Source: Crocinitomicaceae bacterium
Lineage (GTDB): Bacteria; Bacteroidota; Bacteroidia; Flavobacteriales_G; Salibacteraceae
DNA: 11,444 nt
Assembly (NCBI GenBank): GCA_018623405.1
Contig: JAAZVO010000067.1
Coordinates: 1 to 11,444 of the forward strand
Direction of reading: 5' to 3'
Below are positions 1-5,516 of the stretch, piece by piece. The stretch's first letter is position 1, and the number at the start of each line of letters is the position of its first letter. The notes under the pieces were generated by a model. It saw only the letters and a program-made list of their open reading frames with translations. It had not been told where the DNA came from and did no database searches. A program made the position numbers and the translations under genes.

Positions 1-636
1 AGCCCTTCATTAGAAACCTATAACGATAGAGCAGCTCCCGATATTTTTGATTATAAACTATCATACAATGTTGGAGTTGAGTACAAATACTTCCTTGCTC
101 CCGACTTTAGTTTTTCAACCGGCGCTATGTTTTTAAACAAAGGTTTTAGCACAAGACCTGTTTATGCAAATTCAGGGCTCGAAACCGCAGGTAATATTTT
201 AATTTCAGCTAGATACATAGGTGTACCATTTAACTTTAATGGTCATTTTAAACTTACCGAAAAGCTAGACTTTATTGTAAATGCAGGTTTGACAGGAGGC
301 TATTTAGTCAATGATTCTTTTATTGGAAGAAGAATAAATGGAGATAAAGAGCTTCAGGATCCATTATTTAAGGATGCATCAGACCAAAGGCAACCGTTTG
401 ATATATTTAGCAAAGTTTATTTAGGTTGGAATTTAGGTATAGGATTTTGTAAGTATGTAGCCTCAAAAATGGTAATTGCCGTTGAGCCGTATTACCGTAG
501 GCAAATTAATGATGCCATTGATCCTTCATCTGCAGCTACAGGTTGGGTTAAGCCACGTTTAGATTCCTTTTGCTTAGATTTAAAAGTAGGGTATTACTTC
601 AATAGAAATATTAGAAATTACAGGAAAGAATTCTAA
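1..636 (+). CDS. Outer-membrane beta-barrel protein, 5' end missing
   Basis: The frame is open from base 1 to the TAA at 634-636, so these 211 residues are the C-terminal part of a gene that begins outside the window; the internal ATG at 127 is not a likely start. The visible protein shows alternating hydrophobic and polar strands broken by polar loops (for example YNVGVEYKYFL, FDIFSKVYLGWNLGIGF, FCLDLKVGYYF) and ends in the aromatic-rich strand VGYYFNRNIRNYRKEF. This is typical of the small 'outer membrane protein beta-barrel' families common in Bacteroidota (PorT-like or OMP_b-brl). The last recognisable strand is followed by about ten polar residues, so the usual terminal aromatic beta-signal is not at the very end. 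The stop codon is immediately followed by the murQ start, which implies co-transcription. The substrate or partner cannot be told from sequence. Confidence 0.75.
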   Translation, partial: SPSLETYNDRAAPDIFDYKLSYNVGVEYKYFLAPDFSFSTGAMFLNKGFSTRPVYANSGLETAGNILISARYIGVPFNFNGHFKLTEKLDFIVNAGLTGGYLVNDSFIGRRINGDKELQDPLFKDASDQRQPFDIFSKVYLGWNLGIGFCKYVASKMVIAVEPYYRRQINDAIDPSSAATGWVKPRLDSFCLDLKVGYYFNRNIRNYRKEF

Positions 637-1446
637 ATGGAAAAAACTACCGAAAGAGATTCTAATTATCGTCATTTAGAAAAAATGACCACTTTAGAAT
701 TACTTCAAAACATCAATAAAGAAGACAAAACTGTTCCAAATGCAGTTGAAAAAGCAATTCCTCAAATACAAAAGTTAGTTGATGTAGTTGTAGACCAAAT
801 GGAAGCCGGAGGCAGACTATTTTACTTAGGTGCGGGAACAAGTGGAAGGTTAGGAATTGTAGATGCCTCGGAGTGCCCTCCTACTTATGGTGTGCCACAT
901 GGTTTGGTTATTGGTTTAATTGCAGGTGGCGATGGCGCTATAAGAAAAGCTGTGGAATTTGCTGAAGATGATGAAACAGGAGGTTGGAAAGATTTAGAAA
1001 AACATCAAGTAAATCACAAAGATGTTGTAGTAGGTATTGCAGCAAGTGGCTCCACCCCTTATGTTGTTGGAGCATTACAAAAATGTAATGAAGTAGGTAT
1101 AAAAACCGGTTGCATTACTTGTAATAATAACTCACCTGTGGCACAAAATTCAAATTTTCCCGTAGAAGTAATTGTTGGCCCTGAATTTGTTACCGGTAGC
1201 ACCCGTATGAAAGCAGGTACAGCCCAAAAATTAGTATTAAATATGCTAACTACATCGGTTATGGTAAAGCTTGGCCGTGTTTTAGATAACAAAATGATTG
1301 ACATGCAAATGGCTAATAATAAGTTAGTTGCACGTGGAGTAAATTTGGTAAAAGCTGCCACAAACGTAACAGATGAAGATGCTAAACTCTACTTAGATAA
1401 GTTTGGCTCTGTAAGGTTGGCCATTGAAGCGATTAAGAAAAATTAA
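637..1446 (+). CDS. murQ: N-acetylmuramic acid 6-phosphate etherase
   Basis: MurQ cleaves the D-lactyl ether of MurNAc-6-phosphate to give GlcNAc-6-phosphate and lactate, a cytoplasmic step of peptidoglycan recycling. The 269-residue protein carries the SIS sugar-phosphate fold with family signatures in order: GAGTSGRLGIVDASECPPTYG-type loop (about residues 65-85), IAGGDGAIRKAVEFAEDD (95-112), GIAASGSTPYVVGAL (133-147) and TGSTRMKAGTAQKLVLNML (186-204). Glu79 and Glu110 have the same 31-residue separation as the catalytic Glu83 and Glu114 of the Escherichia coli enzyme. By alignment from memory it ends some 25 residues short of the E. coli protein (298 residues), which looks normal for this phylum rather than a truncation. 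The ATG follows the upstream barrel stop with no spacer (TAAATG), so translation is probably coupled. No MurNAc kinase or anhydromuramic acid kinase gene is nearby. Confidence 0.96.
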   Translation: MEKTTERDSNYRHLEKMTTLELLQNINKEDKTVPNAVEKAIPQIQKLVDVVVDQMEAGGRLFYLGAGTSGRLGIVDASECPPTYGVPHGLVIGLIAGGDGAIRKAVEFAEDDETGGWKDLEKHQVNHKDVVVGIAASGSTPYVVGALQKCNEVGIKTGCITCNNNSPVAQNSNFPVEVIVGPEFVTGSTRMKAGTAQKLVLNMLTTSVMVKLGRVLDNKMIDMQMANNKLVARGVNLVKAATNVTDEDAKLYLDKFGSVRLAIEAIKKN

Positions 1447-1459
1447 GAATAAATAAAAG

Positions 1460-1473
1460 GTTGTGCTAACAAC
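1460..1473 (+). terminator. Weak hairpin after murQ
   Basis: GTTGT (1460-1464), loop GCTA, ACAAC (1469-1473) forms a 5-bp stem 13 bases after the murQ stop, followed by the only partly T-rich TATTGTTT. It could be a weak terminator for the barrel-murQ transcript, but the stem is short and has only two G-C pairs. The possible -7 element for the next gene begins only 15 bases further on. Confidence 0.3.
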
Positions 1474-1488
1474 TATTGTTTAAGTATA

Positions 1489-1496
1489 TATATTTG
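1489..1496 (+). promoter_or_regulatory. Bacteroidota -7 element for the yceI-family gene
   Basis: TATATTTG matches the Bacteroidota -7 consensus TAnnTTTG exactly. The nearest upstream TTG that could act as the -33 element is at 1461-1463, leaving 25 bases between them, slightly longer than the usual range of about 17-23. If it is used, transcription should start near 1500 and the leader before the inferred start codon (1510 or 1513) would be only about ten bases. Confidence 0.5.
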
Positions 1497-1512
1497 ACTA
1501 AAATTTTAAATC

Positions 1513-2106
1513 ATAAAAAAATCAATTTTAACATTCTTCTCTTTGGCCTTTGCTGCCTCTACCCTTTCTGCAGGAAATCCACCTGCCGAGAAAACTTATC
1601 AGGTAAATTCTGAAAAGTCTAAAGTACAATGGTTTGCAGAAAAGGTAACCGGAACTCATAACGGCACCGTTACTGTATCTGAAGGTTCATTTACGTTAGC
1701 CGATGGGAAATTAGTTGGAGGAGAAATTGTTGTAGATATGAATACAATTACGGTATTAGACTTACAAGGGGAGTGGAAAGGAAAACTTGAAAACCACCTA
1801 AAATCTGATGATTTTTTCAGTGTAGAAAAATTCGAAACTGCAACAATTACCATTACAGATGTAAAAACAACAGGTGAAGGAACTTATAAAGTTGGAGCAA
1901 ACCTTACCATTAAAGGAAATACAAATAGAGTTGAGTTTGATGCAATTGTAAAAACTTCAGGTAAAGAAGCCATAGCTTCCGCAGAGTTAGTTATAGACAG
2001 AAGTAAATACGATGTAAGGTATGGATCGGGCTCATTTTTCGATGATTTGGGAGACAAAACCATTTATGACGATTTTAAACTCAAGGTAGAGTTAGTGGCT
2101 CAATAA
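1513..2106 (+). CDS. Secreted YceI-family (lipocalin-like) protein with non-standard start
   Basis: Residues from about 27 to the end match the YceI fold: an antiparallel barrel that binds isoprenoid-type lipids in characterised relatives. Signals include the opening TYQVNSEKSKVQWFAEKVTG with its early Trp, the GxxxxxDM..I pattern (GGEIVVDMNTITV), LKSDDFFSVEKFETATI, and ASAELVIDRSKYDVRYGSGS near the end. A classical signal peptide precedes it: two Lys, hydrophobic SILTFFSLAFAAS, then the likely cleavage site LSA|G. The signal is only complete if translation begins at ATA 1513 (197 residues) or ATC 1510, because an in-frame TAA lies at 1507 and no ATG, GTG or TTG precedes the two Lys codons. 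The first conventional codon, TTG 1543, falls inside the hydrophobic core and would destroy the signal. I infer AUA/AUC initiation, or an ATG-to-ATA change or sequence error at 1515. The lipid bound is unknown. Confidence 0.88.
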   Translation: MKKSILTFFSLAFAASTLSAGNPPAEKTYQVNSEKSKVQWFAEKVTGTHNGTVTVSEGSFTLADGKLVGGEIVVDMNTITVLDLQGEWKGKLENHLKSDDFFSVEKFETATITITDVKTTGEGTYKVGANLTIKGNTNRVEFDAIVKTSGKEAIASAELVIDRSKYDVRYGSGSFFDDLGDKTIYDDFKLKVELVAQ

Positions 2107-2122
2107 AAAATCAAAATGAAAT

Positions 2123-2151
2123 AAAAAAAGCGGCTCAAGGCCGCTTTTTTT
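2123..2151. terminator. Bidirectional rho-independent terminator
   Basis: GCGGC (2130-2134), loop TCAAG, GCCGC (2140-2144) makes a perfect GC stem, flanked by seven A residues (2123-2129) and seven T residues (2145-2151) that extend the pairing and provide a U-tract on either strand. It lies between the convergent stop codons of the YceI-family gene (ending 2106) and pepD (ending 2163), so one element can terminate both transcripts. Confidence 0.93.
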
Positions 2152-2162
2152 ATGTTTTAAAA

Positions 2163-3623
2163 TTACTTTTCAGGAGTTCCTTCAAGCAATGCTAAAAGGT
2201 ATTTCCAAAACTTCTGTACAGTTTCAATATTAACCATCTCATCAGGAGAATGAGGGTTCCTAATTGTTGGGCCAAAAGAAACTGAATCAAGTTGAGTTTG
2301 AGAACTCATGATAATGCCACACTCTAAACCCGCATGTATAGCTTTTACTTCAGGTAGTTTTCCAAAAAGATCATTGTATTTATTTCTAGCTAATTCAAGT
2401 ATTTCAGATTTTGGATTAGGATTCCATCCGGGATAAGAGCCTTGATGTTCTACCTTCCCTCCTGCCAACTCAAATAAAGCCTGCAAAGATTCGGCTAAAT
2501 CCATTTTTCCTGACTCTAAACTGCTTCTTGTTAAACATTGAATTAATACTTCATTAGATTCAGACTTTACTCTAGCAATATTGGTAGAAGTTTCAACTAA
2601 ATTTTCAAAATCGTTACTCCATTTGTAAACTCCGTTAGGAAACGCGCAAACCGCATTCACCAACCTCATTTGTGAGTCTGCATCAAGTGGGTTTTCTGTT
2701 AGCTCTGCGCCTTCTATTGATAACTTAACATTTGGGTCGGTTTTGGCTAACTCACCCTTAATGGTAGCATAAAATTCATCAACAAAAGCTTTAACTTTAC
2801 CAAGCTTATTAGATGCTAAATAACCTTCTGCAAACGCCTCCCTTGGTATTGCATTTCTCAAACTTCCCCCATCAAAAGCAGAAAGTTTAAATCCAAACTC
2901 TTTTCCTAAATGGTTGATTAAACTGAATAATATTTTGTTTGAGTTTCCTCTTTGTAAATGGATTTCGACACCCGAATGACCACCTTTTAAACCTGTTAGA
3001 CTGAATTTTAGGCCAACTTCTCCTGAATCTGCTGCCGATCTGCTGATAGGAATTTTCACATTAGTATCAATTCCACCTGCGCACCCAATACACAATTCAC
3101 CTTCATCCTCATAATCCATATTCAGCAAAATTTCGCCTTTTAACCATCCCGGTTGTAAGGCAAAAGCTCCGGTCATCCCTGTTTCTTCATCAATGGTAAA
3201 TAAGGCTTCAATAGCAGGGTGTTGTATATTAGTTGACTCTAAAACAGCCATGGTAGCCGCTACAGCCATGCCGTTGTCTGCGCCTAAAGTTGTTCCATCT
3301 GCTGTAACCCATTCATCATCAATTAACGATTGAATTCCATCCTTATCAAAATCAAAAACCTTGTCAGAGTTTTTTTGGTGAACCATATCTAAATGACTCT
3401 GTAACACAACAGTTTTTCGGTTCTCCATTCCGGGTGTAGCAGGCTTTTTAATCAATACATTACCTGCCTCATCTCTAATTGTTTCAAGTCCTAAGCTATT
3501 TCCAAAATCCAACATAAATTGGATTACTTTTTCTTCTTTTTTTGAAGGTCTTGGTACTTCGTTAAGTAATTCAAAGTTTTTCCAAATGCCTTCCGGAGCT
3601 AATCCGGCAACTTCTTGATTCAT
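2163..3623 (-). CDS. pepD: Aminoacyl-histidine dipeptidase (Xaa-His dipeptidase, M20 family)
   Basis: This is a cytosolic dizinc dipeptidase with broad specificity, involved in peptide turnover. The 486-residue protein is almost identical in length to E. coli PepD (485). In order it shows LAPEGIWKNFELLNEVPRPSKKE at the N terminus, the metal motif SHLDM (His77, Asp79), TTLGADNG with bridging Asp116, IDEETGMTG with catalytic Glu146 and metal-binding Glu147, LNMDYEDEGE with Asp170, the lid-domain segment GGHSGVEIH, HAGLECG (His430) and NPHSPDE (His458). I place the start at ATG 3623 because family homology begins within a few residues of it. The reading frame can be extended to ATG 3686, but that adds 21 residues with no family counterpart and would overlap the rarA start. 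The gene is divergent from rarA, is probably monocistronic, and ends at the shared terminator. Confidence 0.95.
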   Translation of the reverse strand: MNQEVAGLAPEGIWKNFELLNEVPRPSKKEEKVIQFMLDFGNSLGLETIRDEAGNVLIKKPATPGMENRKTVVLQSHLDMVHQKNSDKVFDFDKDGIQSLIDDEWVTADGTTLGADNGMAVAATMAVLESTNIQHPAIEALFTIDEETGMTGAFALQPGWLKGEILLNMDYEDEGELCIGCAGGIDTNVKIPISRSAADSGEVGLKFSLTGLKGGHSGVEIHLQRGNSNKILFSLINHLGKEFGFKLSAFDGGSLRNAIPREAFAEGYLASNKLGKVKAFVDEFYATIKGELAKTDPNVKLSIEGAELTENPLDADSQMRLVNAVCAFPNGVYKWSNDFENLVETSTNIARVKSESNEVLIQCLTRSSLESGKMDLAESLQALFELAGGKVEHQGSYPGWNPNPKSEILELARNKYNDLFGKLPEVKAIHAGLECGIIMSSQTQLDSVSFGPTIRNPHSPDEMVNIETVQKFWKYLLALLEGTPEK

Positions 3624-3634
3624 ACTTTTTGTTT

Positions 3635-3669
3635 TTGATTCTTCACAAATGTAGCAATCCATATTTTTG
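3635..3669 (+). promoter_or_regulatory. Promoter of rarA
   Basis: TATTTTTG (3662-3669) is an exact TAnnTTTG -7 element, with TTG (3635-3637, within TTTTTG) 24 bases upstream as a candidate -33. The -7 element ends five bases before the rarA ATG (3675), so the transcript would be leaderless or nearly so. It overlaps the divergent pepD promoter almost completely. Confidence 0.55.
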
Positions 3670-3682
3670 AACCCATGCAAAA
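3646..3682 (-). promoter_or_regulatory. Promoter of pepD
   Basis: On the minus strand TACATTTG (3653 down to 3646) is an exact TAnnTTTG -7 element. A TTTTG that could be the -33 element lies at 3682-3678, 24 bases away, one longer than the usual spacing. Transcription would begin near 3642, giving a leader of about 19 bases before ATG 3623. Its footprint coincides with that of the rarA promoter on the other strand. Confidence 0.55.
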
Positions 3683-4955
3683 TCAAATTCCTTTAGCAGA
3701 AAGAATGCGTCCGAAAACCCTCGACGAATATGTAGGTCAAACCAAATTAGTTGGTAAAGGCAGCTTTTTGCGAAAGGCAATTGATGATGGTTTTGTGCCA
3801 AGCATGATTTTTTGGGGTCCGCCCGGAGTTGGAAAAACATCGTTAGCACGTGTGATTGCAAATACCATTAAACTTCCATTTTATACGCTAAGTGCCATTT
3901 CATCAGGAGTTAAGGATGTAAGAGAAGTAATTGAAAACGCCAAAAAACAAACATTTTTTAATTCAGGAAGACCAATTCTATTTATTGATGAAATACACAG
4001 ATTCAGTAAATCTCAACAAGACTCATTATTAGGTGCAGTTGAACAAGGGGTATTTACTTTAATTGGGGCAACTACTGAAAATCCTTCTTTCGAAGTTATT
4101 TCTGCTTTGCTTTCACGTTGTCAAGTATATGTTTTAGAGCCCTTGAAAGAAAAGGAGTTAATTGGTTTATTAAATGATGCAATAAAAAAAGATGAGCAAC
4201 TCAAATCAAAAAACATTGAATTAAAAGAAACTGATGCCTTATTGAAAATATCAGGAGGCGATGCAAGAAAACTTTACAACGCATTAGACATTGTAGTGGA
4301 GGCGGAAAAAAGTTCTAAAATAACCATCACCAATAAAAAGGTATTACACATTGTACAAGAAAACCTTTCTAGATACGATAAAGGTGGTGAGCAGCATTAT
4401 GACATAATTTCTGCTTTCATTAAATCCATAAGAGGTTCAGACCCTAATGCAGCTGTTTATTGGTTAGCAAGAATGATTGAAGGTGGAGAAGACCCTAAAT
4501 TTATTGCTCGAAGGTTACTTATTTCAGCATCAGAAGATATTGGATTGGCAAACCCCACAGCCTTGGTAATGGCTACCAATTGCTTTCAAGCAGTCCAAAT
4601 GATTGGCTATCCTGAATGTGAAATAATTCTTAGTCAAACTACCATTTATTTAGCTACCTCTCCTAAAAGTAATGCTAGTTATATGGCCATAAAAAAAGCA
4701 AAAGGTTTGGTTAAAGAAACAGGTAACCTCCCTATTCCGTTGCATCTTAGAAATGCCCCAACCAAATTAATGAAAGAACTTGATTATGGCAAAAACTATA
4801 AATATGCCCATGATTATGATGGCAATTTTGTGGATCAAGAGTTTTTACCTGATGAATTTAAAGGAACATCATTTTATGAACCCGGTAACAATAAGCGGGA
4901 AGAAGATTTATTGAGATTTTTAAAAAGCAGATGGAAAGAAAAATATGGTTACTGA
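3675..4955 (+). CDS. rarA: Replication-associated recombination protein A (AAA+ ATPase, RarA/MgsA)
   Basis: RarA is a clamp-loader-like AAA+ ATPase that acts at stalled replication forks and interacts with SSB in E. coli; relatives are WRNIP1 and Mgs1. The 426-residue protein is full length. Visible motifs are PLAERMRPKTLDEYVGQ (6-22), Walker A GPPGVGKT (48-55), Walker B ILFIDEIHR (101-109, Asp105-Glu106), sensor 1 region GATTENPSFE (131-140), the arginine-finger stretch SALLSRC (Arg148), sensor 2 GGDARK (194-199), the tetramerisation-domain segments YDIISAFIKSIRGSDPNAA and ASEDIGLANP, and the conserved C-terminal HLRNAPTKLMKE (357-368). ATG 3675 is supported because family similarity starts within the first ten residues. 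Its stop overlaps by 7 bp the stop of the convergent membrane-protein gene, with no terminator between them. Confidence 0.97.
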   Translation: MQNQIPLAERMRPKTLDEYVGQTKLVGKGSFLRKAIDDGFVPSMIFWGPPGVGKTSLARVIANTIKLPFYTLSAISSGVKDVREVIENAKKQTFFNSGRPILFIDEIHRFSKSQQDSLLGAVEQGVFTLIGATTENPSFEVISALLSRCQVYVLEPLKEKELIGLLNDAIKKDEQLKSKNIELKETDALLKISGGDARKLYNALDIVVEAEKSSKITITNKKVLHIVQENLSRYDKGGEQHYDIISAFIKSIRGSDPNAAVYWLARMIEGGEDPKFIARRLLISASEDIGLANPTALVMATNCFQAVQMIGYPECEIILSQTTIYLATSPKSNASYMAIKKAKGLVKETGNLPIPLHLRNAPTKLMKELDYGKNYKYAHDYDGNFVDQEFLPDEFKGTSFYEPGNNKREEDLLRFLKSRWKEKYGY

Positions 4956-5377
4956 GAAACCTCTTTATTAATTCTTTCTTGAATTTGAACAAATGTGAAA
5001 GCAAAACCTGCTACTAAACCTCCCGTACCTTGCTCAATAACTTGCCAAGTTAAATCCATAATAACATGAGGAAGATCGGGTCTGGCATTAAATGAAATTC
5101 CAAAAACAAAGGCAATTAAATAAACCATTAACCCAAGAGGAACTCCAAAAATCAAACCTCTTGTTACCCTTGATTTTTTGATATGAATAAAATTAATTGC
5201 AACCGCCAACCCAAAGCCAAAAGCTAAGTAAGCTGCTCCGGCTAACATAAAAAACAAGTTTTTAGGATAAGTTATTCTTGCCAAATCGTTTAGCACTATC
5301 CCATGCCACACGAAGGAAATTCCGTACATGTAGATGGTTGAAACAATCCAAGAAATAAAAAACTTTTTGTTTGGCAT
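4949..5377 (-). CDS. Four-helix integral membrane protein, function unknown
   Basis: This 142-residue protein has four likely transmembrane segments at about 8-28, 41-64, 73-95 and 109-131, separated by short loops. The positive cluster HIKKSRVTR (65-73) between helices 2 and 3 suggests a cytoplasmic loop, putting both termini in the cytoplasm. The first helix contains Trp24-His25-Gly in SFVWHGIVLNDL, and the last begins with a polar DLTWQVIEQGTGGLVAG stretch rich in small residues, either of which might be functional. I do not recognise a named family. It may belong to one of the small DUF membrane families seen in Bacteroidota. It is a single-gene unit with a good promoter, overlapping the 3' end of rarA by 7 bp. 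Confidence 0.8.
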   Translation of the reverse strand: MPNKKFFISWIVSTIYMYGISFVWHGIVLNDLARITYPKNLFFMLAGAAYLAFGFGLAVAINFIHIKKSRVTRGLIFGVPLGLMVYLIAFVFGISFNARPDLPHVIMDLTWQVIEQGTGGLVAGFAFTFVQIQERINKEVSQ

Positions 5378-5387
5378 TACGAGATAT

Positions 5388-5403
5388 TCGATTAAATAAT
5401 CGA
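5388..5403. promoter_or_regulatory. Inverted repeat in the membrane-protein leader, possible operator
   Basis: TCGATTA (5388-5394), AA, TAATCGA (5397-5403) is a perfect 7+7 inverted repeat. It lies between the predicted transcription start (near 5410) and ATG 5377 of the minus-strand gene, a position suited to a repressor site or a small RNA hairpin. Confidence 0.35.
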
Positions 5404-5413
5404 TTTACAATAA

Positions 5414-5443
5414 CAAATATAAGATTACACAATTGATAATCAA
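5414..5443 (-). promoter_or_regulatory. Promoter of the four-helix membrane protein gene
   Basis: On the minus strand TTG (5443-5441), 19 bases, then TATATTTG (5421-5414) fits the Bacteroidota pattern TTG-N17-23-TAnnTTTG. It is the best promoter in the window. Transcription should start near 5410, leaving a leader of about 33 bases before ATG 5377. Confidence 0.65.
5433..5443. promoter_or_regulatory. Palindrome over the -33 element
   Basis: TTGAT-A-ATCAA (5433-5443) is a perfect palindrome around a central A. It includes the TTG used as the -33 element of the minus-strand promoter and offers a TTG on the plus strand too. Its half-site TTGAT resembles the TCGAT arm of the inverted repeat at 5388-5403. 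Confidence 0.3.
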
Positions 5444-5478
5444 GGAATATTCTTTAAAAATTGCTAAACAAACAATTG

Positions 5479-5509
5479 TTGATTTATACCTACTTTAGGC
5501 CGATTTTTG
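5479..5509 (+). promoter_or_regulatory. Possible promoter of the lipoprotein/barrel/kdsA unit
   Basis: TTG (5479-5481), 20 bases, GATTTTTG (5502-5509) matches the phylum pattern with one mismatch in the -7 element (G for T at its first base). It would start transcription about four bases before the TTG start codon at 5517. The 10-bp palindrome AACAATTGTT (5471-5480) overlaps the -33 end. TACTTTAG (5491-5498) is an alternative -7 element but lacks a properly spaced TTG. Confidence 0.4.
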
Positions 5510-5516
5510 TAGCGGA

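Noticed and set aside
1059..1361. Minus-strand open frame of 100 codons
   Set aside because: It lies wholly antisense to the conserved SIS domain of murQ and has no recognisable protein features.
637..1446. MurQ as a truncated gene (269 against about 298 residues in E. coli)
   Set aside because: All catalytic and SIS motifs are present, and the shorter C-terminal helical part appears to be usual in Bacteroidota.
1543..1545. TTG 1543 as the YceI-family start
   Set aside because: It falls inside the hydrophobic core of an otherwise perfect signal peptide and would remove the two Lys residues.
1656..1853. Minus-strand open frame of 65 codons
   Set aside because: Antisense shadow of the YceI-family gene with no start context or family resemblance.
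3624..3686. Extended pepD start at ATG 3686, adding 21 residues
   Set aside because: The extra residues (with two Cys) have no counterpart in the family. The start would overlap the rarA coding region and include both promoters. ATG 3623 gives the expected length.
3643..3861. Minus-strand open frame of 72 codons
   Set aside because: It covers the divergent promoter region and the antisense of the rarA Walker A region; not a credible gene.
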